A DNA stretch of 64,000 bases from Flavobacterium johnsoniae (GCF_030388325.1 NZ_CP103794.1:1364001-1428000); one strand, 5' to 3'. Positions 29,047 through 38,469 are shown, counted from the first letter of the stretch. Notes: generated by a model not told the origin, from the letters alone. Numbers and translations: made by a program.

Positions 29047-29075
29047 GATTGTGGGGGTTTTATGAAAAGAAAAAT

Positions 29076-29402
29076 TTAAAATTCAATTTCAGGTTTCCAA
29101 AAGTGTTTTTCAAAATCAACAATCTGATTGTTTACGACTTTAATTCCTTCGTTTTCTAAAAGTTGTTGCATTAAATTAGTTCCGTCAAAATGATGTTTTC
29201 CGGTCAAAAGTCCTTTTTGATTGACAACTCTATGCGCCGGAACATCATCCATATTATGACATGCATTCATTGCCCAACCCACCATTCTAGCAGAACGAGC
29301 AGTTCCTAAAGCTTTTGCAATTGCACCATAAGAAGTGACTTTTCCGTACGGAATTTGTCTTGCAATTACATAAACTCTTTCGAAAAAATTTTCCTCAGCC
29401 AT
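29076..29402 (-). CDS. alkyltransferase-like protein (ATL), Cys-less MGMT homologue
   Basis: A 108-residue protein with only the DNA-binding domain of O6-methylguanine methyltransferase: IPYGKVTSYGAIAKALG, the helix-turn-helix with the Arg finger SARMVGWAMNAC, and VPAHRVVNQKG. The acceptor Cys of the PCHRV motif is Ala56 (codon GCG), so it cannot transfer the methyl group. ATL proteins bind O6-alkylguanine and pass it to nucleotide excision repair. ATG 29402 is chosen because upstream codons lie in a repeat. Confidence 0.92.
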   Translation of the reverse strand: MAEENFFERVYVIARQIPYGKVTSYGAIAKALGTARSARMVGWAMNACHNMDDVPAHRVVNQKGLLTGKHHFDGTNLMQQLLENEGIKVVNNQIVDFEKHFWKPEIEF

Positions 29403-29424
29403 AAATTGTTTTTTTTGTCTCACG

Positions 29425-29505
29425 CAGATTTTAGCAGATTAAAATTAAATCAAAAAATCTTTTAGATCTGCGCAAATCTGCAAAATCTGCGTGAAAAACT
29501 TCATC
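29425..29505. repeat. CGCAGATTTTAGCAGATT inverted repeat
   Basis: ctcacgcagattttagcaga is answered by tctgcaaaatctgcgtgaaa, with aatcttttagatctgcgcaa between. Related elements lie at 48982-49083 and 53358-53447. Confidence 0.8.
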
Positions 29506-29553
29506 ACAAAGTAAAAAAATCATTTTAATGCTTCTAATCTGTGTCTATAAAAA

Positions 29554-30192
29554 TTAACCGAAATAGTAATTCAGGATATTAAAAAGTGTTGCAAGTGCGA
29601 TTAATCCCGTAATGCTTCCAATAATAGTATTCATGTTTCGCATTAAATAATCCGTTTTCTTTTCGATTCTTCCAAAAAAGGCAATGTAACTATACAAAGC
29701 GGCAAACGAGCCTAAAACAGATCCTAATACAAATGTAAAAATGATATTGTTTTCGAATACAAAAAGATGATACGATGCCAAAGTAACGCTCACAACAACG
29801 TAATACGGAATCGGAAAGAAATTTAATCCAGAAAGCAACATTCCAAGAAAAAAACGGCTTTTTTTACTGCTTTTTTTAATCTTCGATTTTTTCTTGGTTT
29901 TGGGTTCTTTTGCAATAAATAAAAAGTAAATCGTTAAAATCGAAAAGATTCCAAAACCAACTTCACGCAATAGCGTAACAACATCTGGACGATTATCAAT
30001 TACGCGAGCAAAAAGAACTGCAACATAAACCTGAAAAAAAATAACCAAAACGGCTCCAACAGCAAACCACATGGCATTCTTTTTACCTTCTTTCAGATTT
30101 ATTTTGGCTGCCGTCATGTTGATTAATCCTGGTGGAATAATCCCAATTGCAGCGGCTATAAATCCAGAAATAAAAGGAGTAAATAAGGCCAT
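29554..30192 (-). CDS. LysE-type translocator
   Basis: A 212-residue membrane protein with six helices, starting LFTPFISGFIAAAIGIIPPGLINMTAAKINLKEG; the PPGxxN/T element in the first loop is characteristic of LysE/RhtB exporters. A strongly basic cytoplasmic loop (KEPKTKKKSKIKKSSKKSRF) lies between helices 3 and 4. Family members export amino acids or their derivatives; the substrate cannot be told. It is 43 bp downstream of trmB on the same strand. Confidence 0.8.
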   Translation of the reverse strand: MALFTPFISGFIAAAIGIIPPGLINMTAAKINLKEGKKNAMWFAVGAVLVIFFQVYVAVLFARVIDNRPDVVTLLREVGFGIFSILTIYFLFIAKEPKTKKKSKIKKSSKKSRFFLGMLLSGLNFFPIPYYVVVSVTLASYHLFVFENNIIFTFVLGSVLGSFAALYSYIAFFGRIEKKTDYLMRNMNTIIGSITGLIALATLFNILNYYFG

Positions 30193-30235
30193 TAAGTTGA
30201 TTTGTAAGTTTTAAATTCAGTTTTTAAAATTAAGA

Positions 30236-30934
30236 CTAATCTTTAATTTTGAAACGAATATACGTAATTGCCTTGTTAATTTCTAAATATTGTTTCTCAT
30301 AAAATGTCTGAATCGAAGTTACAACTTCTGGACTTCCTTCGTTTTTGTATACGTTATGATTCGCATATAAAACTTCGTGTCCTTCTCCGTGAAGCAAACC
30401 TAAAGTATAACCGTGCATGAATTCGCTATCGGTTTTAAGGTTTACAACGCCGTCTTTTTTCAGGATTTTTTTGTATAGTTTCAAGAATTCAGAATTTGTC
30501 ATTCTGTGTTTTGTTCTTTTGTATTTGATCTGCGGATCTGGAAAAGTAATCCAGATTTCGTCTACTTCGCCTTCAGCAAAAATATGATTGATCAATTCGA
30601 TTTGAGTTCGAACAAAAGCTACATTATGAAGACCGTCTTCAACAGCAGTTTTAGCACCACGCCAGAAACGCGCACCTTTGATGTCAATTCCGATAAAATT
30701 TTTGTCTGGGTATTTTTCTGCTAATCCAACAGAATATTCTCCCTTTCCACATCCTAATTCTAAAACTAATGGATTATCATTTTTAAAGAAATCAGAATTC
30801 CATTTTCCTTTTAAAGGCATTAAATCGCCAACAACTTCTTCTCTAGTTGGTTGAAAAACGTTTTGAAATGTTTCGTTTTCTCTGAATCTTTTTAGTTTAT
30901 TTTTACTTCCCACTTTTACAAAAATTTTCCGCAA
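30236..30934 (-). CDS. trmB: tRNA (guanine-N7-)-methyltransferase
   Basis: A 232-residue SAM-dependent enzyme that methylates G46 of tRNA. The SAM site is VLELGCGKGEYSVGLAEKYP, followed by FIGIDIKGARFWRGAKTA; the family motif WITFPDPQIKYKRTKHRM (residues ~145-162) carries the substrate-contact PDPW-like element with Q in place of W. The C-terminus ends in the usual YLEINKAITYIRFKI. Full length; possibly co-transcribed with the LysE-type gene. Confidence 0.94.
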   Translation of the reverse strand: MRKIFVKVGSKNKLKRFRENETFQNVFQPTREEVVGDLMPLKGKWNSDFFKNDNPLVLELGCGKGEYSVGLAEKYPDKNFIGIDIKGARFWRGAKTAVEDGLHNVAFVRTQIELINHIFAEGEVDEIWITFPDPQIKYKRTKHRMTNSEFLKLYKKILKKDGVVNLKTDSEFMHGYTLGLLHGEGHEVLYANHNVYKNEGSPEVVTSIQTFYEKQYLEINKAITYIRFKIKD

Positions 30935-30986
30935 AATTAAGGAATATAAACGAATGAAAATAGCGGAATTAGGTTTAAAAAGTTTT

Positions 30987-31040
30987 TCGCCACGAATTCA
31001 CGAATTTTATTTTGAATAATCCGTGAATTCGTGGCGAATA
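30987..31040. repeat. CCACGAATTCACGAATT palindrome
   Basis: ttcgccacgaattcacgaat and its reverse complement flank ttttattttgaat; it lies between trmB and amt. Related words make the outer arms at 5093-5273. Confidence 0.85.
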
Positions 31041-31057
31041 TATTTTAGGTTTATTTT

Positions 31058-32440
31058 TTAACCGTAATGAGGTTCCGTAATTGGCTGTGCTTTCGGATCA
31101 AGAGATTCATCGTGTTGTGATAAATCCAATCCGATATGTTCTGATTCTTCTGAAACTCTTAATGGAATAATGAAGTTCGTTACTTTGAATAAGAAATAAG
31201 CTCCGAAGAAAGTAAAAACAGATACTAAAACCAACGCCATCATATGGTGTCCGAAAACATTCCATCCTCCATGAAGTAAACTTGCGTCTTCTCCGTGAGC
31301 AAAGATAGCTGTTAAAATCATTCCCATAATTCCTCCGACTCCGTGGCAAGCAAAAACGTCAAGCGTATCATCAAATCTTTTTGAGTATTTGCAATTTACT
31401 GCGGTATTAGAAACCAAAGCCGTTACAAATCCGAAGAACATACTTTCTGGCACCGAAACAAATCCTGCGGCTGGCGTAATAGCAACTAAACCTACAACGG
31501 CTCCGATACAAGCGCCTAGAGCAGACACTTTTCTGCCGTTCATTCTATCGAAGAAAATCCAAGTTAGCATTGCAGCGGCAGATGAAGTTGTAGTGGTTGC
31601 AAAAGCCATGGCAGCAGTTCCGTTGGCAGCAAGAGCAGATCCAGCGTTAAATCCGAACCATCCAAACCAAAGCATTCCTGTTCCTAATAATACAAATGGA
31701 ATATTGGTTGGAATATGCTGACTGTTTTTTCTTTTTCCTAAAACAATAACTCCAGCCAAAGCAGCAAAACCAGAACTCATATGGACAACAGTTCCTCCTG
31801 CAAAATCTTTTACTCCAAAATAACTTCCTAAAACACCCGTTGGATACCAAACAGCGTGACACAAAGGAGCATATATAAAAATGGTGAATAAACTAATGAA
31901 AACTAAATAAGAAATAAAACGAACACGTTCTGCAAACGAACCCGTAATAATTGCAGGACAAATGATGGCAAATTTCATTTGAAACAAAGCAAAAAGCATA
32001 AACGGAATTGTATTTGCTAATTGTTTATGAGGCAGAACACCTACATAATCCATAAAAGCAAAAGTAGTCGGGTTTCCGAAAAAGCTGTAAAAATGATCTC
32101 CAGAGCCAAATCCAACGGGATCTCCAAAAGCTAAACTAAATGCAACAACAACCCATAAAAGCGTTACTACGCCTAAGCAAATAAAACTTTGAAGCATGGT
32201 AGAAATTACATTCTTTTTTCCAACCATTCCTCCGTAAAAGAATGATAATCCTGGTGTCATGATTAAAACCAAGCAACTAGAAGTAAGCATCCAGGCAACA
32301 TCGGCAGGAACAATATGGTCTGTAGTTCCAAATTCTGATAAAACATAACTATTTTCTGTAACTGTTGGCCAAAATGCACCAATTGTGCACACGACACTGA
32401 TCATAATAAAGGAAATAATCCAGCGTTTTTCTATTTTCAT
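31058..32440 (-). CDS. amt: ammonium transporter
   Basis: A 460-residue Amt/Mep/Rh channel with an N-terminal signal-like helix and eleven transmembrane segments. The pore twin-His pair is visible as His220 in GGTVVHMSSG and His366 in FACHGVGGIMG; MTPGLSFFYGGMV marks TM2. The tail EESEHIGLDLSQHDESLD is the conserved cytosolic C-terminus that couples subunits. A TAACTTTG -7-like box on the minus strand lies at 32478-32485. No glnK (PII) gene is adjacent within the window. Confidence 0.97.
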   Translation of the reverse strand: MKIEKRWIISFIMISVVCTIGAFWPTVTENSYVLSEFGTTDHIVPADVAWMLTSSCLVLIMTPGLSFFYGGMVGKKNVISTMLQSFICLGVVTLLWVVVAFSLAFGDPVGFGSGDHFYSFFGNPTTFAFMDYVGVLPHKQLANTIPFMLFALFQMKFAIICPAIITGSFAERVRFISYLVFISLFTIFIYAPLCHAVWYPTGVLGSYFGVKDFAGGTVVHMSSGFAALAGVIVLGKRKNSQHIPTNIPFVLLGTGMLWFGWFGFNAGSALAANGTAAMAFATTTTSSAAAMLTWIFFDRMNGRKVSALGACIGAVVGLVAITPAAGFVSVPESMFFGFVTALVSNTAVNCKYSKRFDDTLDVFACHGVGGIMGMILTAIFAHGEDASLLHGGWNVFGHHMMALVLVSVFTFFGAYFLFKVTNFIIPLRVSEESEHIGLDLSQHDESLDPKAQPITEPHYG

Positions 32441-32617
32441 TTTAAAATACTTTGTTTAACCCTGTTTTTTTTGGGGTCAAAGTTAAAAAAAAATAAATAT
32501 TCTCGTTTTAGAGGCTGTTAAAATAGAGGTATGTGTTTTATTTTGATTGATTTTTTAAAATACACATCATTTTTTTGACAGTATCTTATTTTAAAGTTAC
32601 AAAAAAGCACCGTTTTT

Positions 32618-32651
32618 GCCGAATTAATTAAAATTAATTTCTTAATTCGGC
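32618..32651. repeat. hairpin between the NTF2-like gene and amt
   Basis: GCCGAATTAA / TTAATTCGGC, a perfect 10-bp stem that can be extended imperfectly by the flanking agcacc/ggcgct words. It lacks a downstream T run on the minus strand, so it may be a weak terminator or a structured 5' element. Confidence 0.6.
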
Positions 32652-32702
32652 TTGTAAGGCGCTTAAAAAGTTATGTTTATAAAAAGAAATAGGTGAAATG
32701 TT

Positions 32703-33191
32703 TTATTTCTTTTGAAGCTTTGCGATTAAAGCGTCTTCAATTGGCGCTTTTATTTTAGTTACGGCATCAACTTCATCATTCGGAATAGTCATTGATAAAA
32801 CATAATGCTGAATTTTCCATTCGTTACCTACTTTTACCAAAACGCCAGAACCACGACAGATTTTCATTTGAGTATCAAGCAATTCATCAAACCAAGCAAT
32901 TTTTCCCGATTTATCAAAAAAGATATGACGTTCTAAGGCTTTAAAATTCCATGTCGTTTTTTTGTCAAAATAAGGTTTTGCCCAAACCTGAAATTCTTTT
33001 TTTGTCCAGTTTTCTGTTGCATCTGTTCCGATGTAGATAGCGTCATCTGCCATTGCATTAAAGTAAGCATCATATTTTACTTCGCCAGCGGCTTTATGCC
33101 AAGCGTCTAAAGTCTGATTGATTTTATTTTTGTCGGTTTGTGCATTTGCAAAAGAAGCTACAAATAAAAGAAGTAAGATTGTTTTTTTCAT
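32703..33191 (-). CDS. exported NTF2-like (SnoaL/DUF4440) protein
   Basis: A 162-residue protein with a signal peptide (MKKTILLLLFVASFANAQ) and one NTF2-like domain: LDAWHKAAGEVKYDAYFNAMADDAIYIGTD, then WAKPYFDKKTTWNF and RGSGVLVKVGNEWKIQHYVLSM. This cone-shaped fold binds small ligands or acts as a simple enzyme; no catalytic set is recognisable. Single gene, probably periplasmic. Confidence 0.82.
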   Translation of the reverse strand: MKKTILLLLFVASFANAQTDKNKINQTLDAWHKAAGEVKYDAYFNAMADDAIYIGTDATENWTKKEFQVWAKPYFDKKTTWNFKALERHIFFDKSGKIAWFDELLDTQMKICRGSGVLVKVGNEWKIQHYVLSMTIPNDEVDAVTKIKAPIEDALIAKLQKK

Positions 33192-33452
33192 GAGATTTAT
33201 TATTTGAGTTTAAAGGTATAAATTTTTTAAACCATATAAGGAATGTAAGAGAATTGAAGTTTTTTTAATCTGGTATTTACTAGAGCAAATATGATGATTG
33301 TCGTTTCTTGGGATGATATAAATTGCTGATAATCTATTTGGTTACGAAATCAAAAGACTATAAAAAACTGTCTTTAATTATCATTAACATTCCTCATATC
33401 ATTTAATTTCTCAAAAACTACTATATTTGATTTTCAATAAAAATACCTCCCA

Positions 33453-34103
33453 ATGAATGCAAAAATACTTTTAAGTTCACTAGCCATAACTTCCTTATTA
33501 TTCATTTCCTGCAAAAAGGAATTAGAACCTCAAGAAAGTACCGCAACCTCAGAATTAGTGCGATTGGGACTTGCAAAAGACTCATCAAAAACGACTGCGC
33601 CAGTTGTTCAAAATCCTGCGGCAAATCCGAATACAGTTTTAGCAGATACAAAAGGTTTGAATCCGGCACACGGACAGCCAGGCCATCGTTGCGATATTGC
33701 TGTTGGAGCACCTTTAAATTCTGCACCAACACAACAAGGTCAGACCGTTCAGGTAAATCCAAATCAGCAACAACAAGTTGTGACTACAACAACTGTAGCA
33801 CCAGTAAAAACAGCAAAAGGAATGAATCCGCCTCACGGGCAGCCAGGACATCGTTGCGATATTGCAGTTGGAGCGCCTCTAAATTCTCCAGTAGCAAAAA
33901 CTACTTCGGGAACTACAGCAGAAAACGGATCGACGTCTCAAAGTTTTACGGTTACGCCTCCGCCATCAAATGCGGTTCCGGCATTGTTGAGTACAGAAAG
34001 TGCGGGACAAGACACTGGAATTGTAGACGGAATGAATCCTGCGCATGGAAAACCAGGACATAGATGTGATATTGCCGTTGGAGCACCTTTGCCAAAATCA
34101 TAA
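33453..34103 (+). CDS. lipoprotein with three NPxHGxPGHRCDIAVGAPL repeats
   Basis: A 216-residue lipoprotein (lipobox LLFISC, Cys20). Three near-identical blocks, at residues 68-90, 123-145 and 193-214, share G(L/M)NPxHG(Q/K)PGHRCDIAVG followed by APL; they are joined by low-complexity linkers rich in T, Q, P, V and S. Each block has two His and one Cys in fixed spacing (HxxxxHxC), as in a metal or haem site. At DNA level the blocks differ at many third positions, so the protein sequence is being kept. A TATATTTG box lies near 33422. No function is known to me. Envelope-located by its signal. Confidence 0.8.
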   Translation: MNAKILLSSLAITSLLFISCKKELEPQESTATSELVRLGLAKDSSKTTAPVVQNPAANPNTVLADTKGLNPAHGQPGHRCDIAVGAPLNSAPTQQGQTVQVNPNQQQQVVTTTTVAPVKTAKGMNPPHGQPGHRCDIAVGAPLNSPVAKTTSGTTAENGSTSQSFTVTPPPSNAVPALLSTESAGQDTGIVDGMNPAHGKPGHRCDIAVGAPLPKS

Positions 34104-34130
34104 GTTAAAGAAAAAGTTATAAAGTAGAAA

Positions 34131-34170
34131 AGTGACAAAGGTTCCAAGAAAACTTAGAACCTTTGTCACT
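34131..34170. terminator. hairpin between convergent genes
   Basis: Stem AGTGACAAAGGTTC/GAACCTTTGTCACT (14 bp, perfect) around a 12-base loop. It lies between stops at 34103 (+) and 34198 (-); only short T/A tracts flank it, so terminator function is probable rather than sure. Confidence 0.65.
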
Positions 34171-34197
34171 TTGTTGCTTTGCAACTTATATATTATA

Positions 34198-34512
34198 TTA
34201 ATGTGTTTTTATTTTTTCGAAAGTCGAAGTCAACGATTTTTTTGCCTTTGCCAAAGCACCGCTAAATGCTTTTTCAAGCGTGTCGGCATGATCTGTAACT
34301 GTGATTGCCTGTAATTTTACAGGACGAACCTCAATTACACATTTTTTGTCGTGCAAGCTAAATTTTTCTCCATTTTCATCTCCAAAATGAATTTCTACGC
34401 GAGTAATTTTATCCTGAAAACGATCTAAGCTTTTTTCTGTTTCTGCAGCAAAATAACTTTCTAATCTTGCACTTCCTTCAATGTTTTTGTCGGTGTTGAT
34501 TTGTACTTTCAT
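34198..34512 (-). CDS. hpf: ribosome hibernation-promoting factor (HPF/RaiA family)
   Basis: A 104-residue protein with the short HPF/YfiA fold: beta-strand MKVQINTDKNI, helix LESYFAAETEKSLDRFQDKI, strands TRVEIHFGDEN and KKCVIEVRPVKLQAITV, and a last helix DTLEKAFSGALAKAKKSL. It binds the 30S subunit in the decoding region in resting cells. It is the short form without the C-terminal dimerisation domain. A good promoter stands upstream. Confidence 0.93.
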   Translation of the reverse strand: MKVQINTDKNIEGSARLESYFAAETEKSLDRFQDKITRVEIHFGDENGEKFSLHDKKCVIEVRPVKLQAITVTDHADTLEKAFSGALAKAKKSLTSTFEKIKTH

Positions 34513-34539
34513 AACGCATAATATTTAATGATTCATTCT

Positions 34540-34570
34540 CAAACTTATTTATTTTAAAGGGAAAAGACAA
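34540..34570 (-). promoter_or_regulatory. promoter of hpf (TTG-N20-TAAGTTTG)
   Basis: On the minus strand a -33 TTG (34570-34568) and a -7 TAAGTTTG (34547-34540) are 20 bp apart, within the Bacteroidota range; the hpf ATG is 28 bp downstream. Confidence 0.6.
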
Positions 34571-34657
34571 GTGAGTTAAGGAAATATTATGAAAATATTT
34601 TGCGGATGTTTTTTTGTATTGAAAGAAAACTTTTGAAGAATTATAAATCTCAATTAA

Positions 34658-35140
34658 TTATTCTCCATCTAATATTTTTTCTGGATAAATTGCATTAAAA
34701 AAGTTTTCGAAAGCTTTGAGTAATAATTCTTTATGAATTTCTAATAATTCATTTCTAACATTCCAGTCTTTGATATATTCTTCATCACTTTCAGAAATTT
34801 CTTCACCATCAAGTTTTTTTGTTAAAATGTCGCTAAGTAAAACACTATTGCATTGATAGTATTTGGGATAAAACTTTTCAATAAAAGACCAATAATCAAA
34901 TCCATCTTCTTCCTTTTCATTTATTTCTTTATGGTCAGTTTCTTCAAATTCTTTTACAACTTCAAATTCCGACCAACCAACTCCTTCTGCCAATCCTTTA
35001 TAAAATGCATTTCTTTCTAACTGGGTTTCGAAAGTGTATTTTTTTACATTGATTATTTTTTCAAAATCATCAAAAGTTTCGTTGTTGCGATATTTTATTA
35101 TCTGTTCTTTGCCAAAAATTATTTCAGTTATAAATTTCAT
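34658..35140 (-). CDS. acidic protein coupled to an HNH nuclease
   Basis: A 160-residue soluble protein, strongly acidic (long E/D runs such as EFEETDHKEINEKEEDGFDY), predicted mostly helical, without signal or membrane segment. No family recognised. Its ATG overlaps the stop of the HNH gene (ATGA), so the two are translationally coupled and made together. An acidic partner tied to a nuclease suggests a regulator or inhibitor, but this is inference. Confidence 0.75.
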   Translation of the reverse strand: MKFITEIIFGKEQIIKYRNNETFDDFEKIINVKKYTFETQLERNAFYKGLAEGVGWSEFEVVKEFEETDHKEINEKEEDGFDYWSFIEKFYPKYYQCNSVLLSDILTKKLDGEEISESDEEYIKDWNVRNELLEIHKELLLKAFENFFNAIYPEKILDGE

Positions 35141-35901
35141 TTTTTAAAAATTGTTGTTTGATGAAAATCTAAATATTCTTTGGAGGGAAGGAATCGATCT
35201 GGTAAAATGATTGGTTTGTTGTGGTATTTTAAAAAGAAATCTTCTACCGCATTTTCAAATTTATATTCATTGAAGTATTGTGATATCTTTATTTTATAAT
35301 CAGTTGTAATGGTTATGAAACCTCTGTCAAAAGCTTTATCATGAATTGAATTTATACAAACTCCATTATGAGGATTTAATCTAATTTTATCATCTTTTGC
35401 CCAAGGAATTATATGGCTTGCAACAAGGAAATCTGGAATCGATAATCCTGTTATGCAACATCTAGAATTGTACGATGAAAGAATTGTTGAGCGAAAGAAA
35501 TTCTGATTGACTCTTGCTTTAATAATTGCTTCTCTCTCTTTGCCTAATGGCAAATTATCGAGATTAATTTTTGAAGTTTTTTCAATAGGTTCGTTTTCAA
35601 AATTAGAAATCAGCAATTCACTTTCGTAACCGAGGTTTTGCCAATTACTACTAAATTCCTCCCAAACGATTTTATCAAGTTTACTTGCATTCCCTAATCC
35701 AACAATTCCTTTAGCTTTTAATTCTAAATCGAAACTTCCAAAATTTCCAATTTTCATTTTTAAAGAATTTGGACTTCTGCCAATGATTTTAGAAACCCGA
35801 ATTATTTCAGGATGATTTGATGAAACTCTGTTAAATGGAATTTTGCAATACGTATTTAAGGCGACTACTGTTTGTTCTCGAGTCCAATTTTCTCCTGCCA
35901 T
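35137..35901 (-). CDS. HNH endonuclease
   Basis: A 254-residue nuclease. The N-terminal domain WTREQTVVALNTYCKIPFNR with IGRSPNSLKMKIGNFGSFD is an SANT/HTH-like DNA-binding module found on stand-alone HNH proteins. The C-terminal HNH domain has the fold CCITGLSIPDFLVASHIIPW (His163) and LNPHNGVCINSIHDKAFDRG, with Asn179 and His187 as the rest of the HNH set. No methyltransferase or other restriction subunit is adjacent. Candidates are a restriction-type or defence nuclease; the pairing with the acidic protein is the only context. Confidence 0.88.
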   Translation of the reverse strand: MAGENWTREQTVVALNTYCKIPFNRVSSNHPEIIRVSKIIGRSPNSLKMKIGNFGSFDLELKAKGIVGLGNASKLDKIVWEEFSSNWQNLGYESELLISNFENEPIEKTSKINLDNLPLGKEREAIIKARVNQNFFRSTILSSYNSRCCITGLSIPDFLVASHIIPWAKDDKIRLNPHNGVCINSIHDKAFDRGFITITTDYKIKISQYFNEYKFENAVEDFFLKYHNKPIILPDRFLPSKEYLDFHQTTIFKK

Positions 35902-35994
35902 GAATTATTGCTTGTATTAATTATCTCACGTAAAAGTATAAAATATTTAAGTGTTCTTTGAAATCTATAAAAAAAAGACTTTTTAAAATGAAAA

Positions 35995-38469
35995 TCACTC
36001 CTTATCCCTCTTCCCCCACTTAATCTTAATCTTCCCCTCATTATCATAAGCAATCAAATGCAGGACAATACCACGTTCTCTAACAGCTTTACGTTCTTCT
36101 TTAGTGGCAAGATTGGCATCGTTTTTAGAGTTTCTTAGCGGAACTGTAAGCGCTAGATTTGTGCCTCGACCGAAAGAGTAAATTCCGTCTATGTCGAAGT
36201 TTAAGACGCTGGAACTTATAGTTAATTTGCGAATATCGATTTGTTCGCCGCGAAGATTGAGCGAACCCGATAAATCGCTAAACGTAATATTCTCCACATC
36301 GCGAAACGGAAAAGCAAATTTGCCGACTTTCATAATCGGTTCAAAGTCGAGTAAAGCGCCTTGATTGACATTAAAATCTAATTTTCCTCGCATCGAATTC
36401 ACAATCAAATCGCCTTTGCTGCTCATTAAACCTGTAACATTGGCGTTGCTGCTTAATCGTCCTTTGATGTTTTTTGGACTAAAAGATTTGATTCCGAAAT
36501 TGTTGAAAGATCTTAAAAAACTTGCAATATCTACTCGGTTTACTTGCGCATTCGAACTGAAAATATATTGGTTTCCGCTTGGTAAAATAGCGCCGTTAAA
36601 CGCAATACTTCCGCCAGAAGTCTGCAAAGTTCCGTTTTTGAGCAGTAATTTCGAATTTAGCATTTGCAAAGTCGCTTTGGTATTTGTTGCTGTAAGCGAA
36701 CCGTAAGTGATTTTATCGGCTTTGAGATTGATTACAGCGGTACATTTCTCAATTACAGATTTCAGCTGATTTGTAAAATTGACGTTTTTCTTTTTAACTG
36801 TTTTTTTCTGCACTGTTTTTTGGGTTGGCGAATTTTTTAAAACACCTAAAAATTGTTTTACATCAATACTCGGGCAGTAAATATTCCAATTTACAACCAT
36901 TTTTTCGGGCGCATCGTAATACAAATTCAAGAAATTATCGATTTTTCCATCAATTCGAATAATGTTGTTTTTGTGTTTATAAGCTATTTTTTTGATGTAA
37001 AGCGCCTGCTCTGTAAACGATAATTGTACGGCGGTTTTTTCGGCATGAATGCTTTTAGGAAGATAATCAAACGTCGCGTTATCAATATCGACTTCGCCAG
37101 TTATACGAGGTTTGTTAATGTACAAATCGACAATATCAAACTGAAATCTTAAATTGGCTTTGGCATGTCCGCTTTCGAAATGAAGAATTTTTTCATTCGA
37201 CATTCCGTTAAGTTTCGAAATATCAAAATCGGCATTTACGATTCCAGTAGCAATTGGTTTTTCGAGATTATTAATAACGGCTTGTGAAATCGTAAGCGGA
37301 ATCGTTTCGTATTCAGCTTTAAAGTGTGTTAGAATTATAGCAGAATTCGGATCATTAAAACCTTTTTCGGGTTTAAAATTATTCGTAAAAATGCCTTTAA
37401 AACTGCAATTGGTAAACAAGCCATCGGGAATTGTCAATTCGTTATTTCGAATATCGGCCTGAACCATAATTTTCGGATCGCCTTCGACATTTAAATCGCC
37501 TTTTATATCGCAATTGACTTCTATCGGTTTTTTTAAATCAAATTGATTCAGTTTTGAACTGATATTTGCCGATAATAAATTAGACGCATTTCGCCATAAA
37601 ATATTGGTTTCAATGTTAATTCCGAAAAGTGAATTTTGTTTTCCGATATTAAAGAAAGCCTTAATGTCAAATGCATCAGAACCAATTTTAAGCTTTTGAG
37701 TTTTAATGTCTATTTTTTGAGATGCTTCAGAATACGAAATATCAAAATTGCCTTGCAATATTTTTTCTTTGGCAAAACTTCCGTGAACGGTATTAAAAGC
37801 GAGACTGTTAATTTTGGTTTTCAAAAACAAATTTGTCTGCCAGTTTTCATCATCATAATTCACTTTTTAATCTAAAGATGCTACATCAAAATCGAATAAT
37901 TTGTGTCCTAAATGATTGTCAATAATTACATGGACATTGTTGAGATTTACTTCGTCAATGGTCGTTTCGGTTTTTTCTTTATTAGATTCTGTTTTTTTCT
38001 TTTTTGGTTTAAAGATATTTACATTCGAATAACCGTTCTCTGCTTTGTAAATGTAAATCTGAGCATCATTAATTAAGATTTTATGAATGCTTATTTCTTT
38101 CTTTAATAAACTTAAAATATTTAAACGAGCTTCTATTTCTTTGGCTTTTAGTAAAGTATGTTTGTGATTTTGCCATTGATTGTCTTTTATTTCTACATCA
38201 TTTAATGCCAAAGTGAAGTTCGGAAAACCAGTTAAAAACTTGTAATGAAAATCGGTTACATGAAATTTACCGTTTATATTTTCATTGATTTTATGATTGA
38301 CTTTCGCAATAATTTCTGCTTTATTCTGATTGAAATAAATAGACAAAGCGCCACAAGCAATCAAAAGCAAGGCAATTAATCCTAGAATAAAAAATCCAAA
38401 CCGTTTAGCATATTTTTTAAACGGATCAGATTGAAGAAAGGTTTTTATTTGAAGTAAAGTTTGCTGCAT
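35995..38469 (-). pseudogene. AsmA-like gene interrupted by one in-frame stop
   Basis: The gene would encode about 824 residues of an AsmA-family envelope protein: a cytoplasmic start, one helix (FGFFILGLIALLLIACGALSIYF), the AsmA N-domain (VNHKINENINGKFHVTDFHY) and a long beta-rich AsmA_2-like C-terminal part. A single TAA at 37869-37867 stops translation after FDFDVASLD (residue 200); the next codons, AAA GTG AAT TAT, continue in the same frame with KVNYDDENWQ. Both halves keep normal coding character. The downstream half could restart at GTG 37863 but would lack the anchor. Either a recent nonsense mutation or a sequence error. AsmA relatives carry lipids between the membranes. Confidence 0.85.

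Noticed and set aside
33689..34063. A frame overlapping the three-repeat lipoprotein
   Set aside because: It is an out-of-frame reading of the repeats (CSWS.. pattern) with no motif of its own.
35995..37863. The downstream half of the AsmA-like gene as a separate gene from GTG 37863
   Set aside because: It begins in mid-domain in the same frame as the upstream half and lacks any signal or anchor, so one interrupted gene explains it better.
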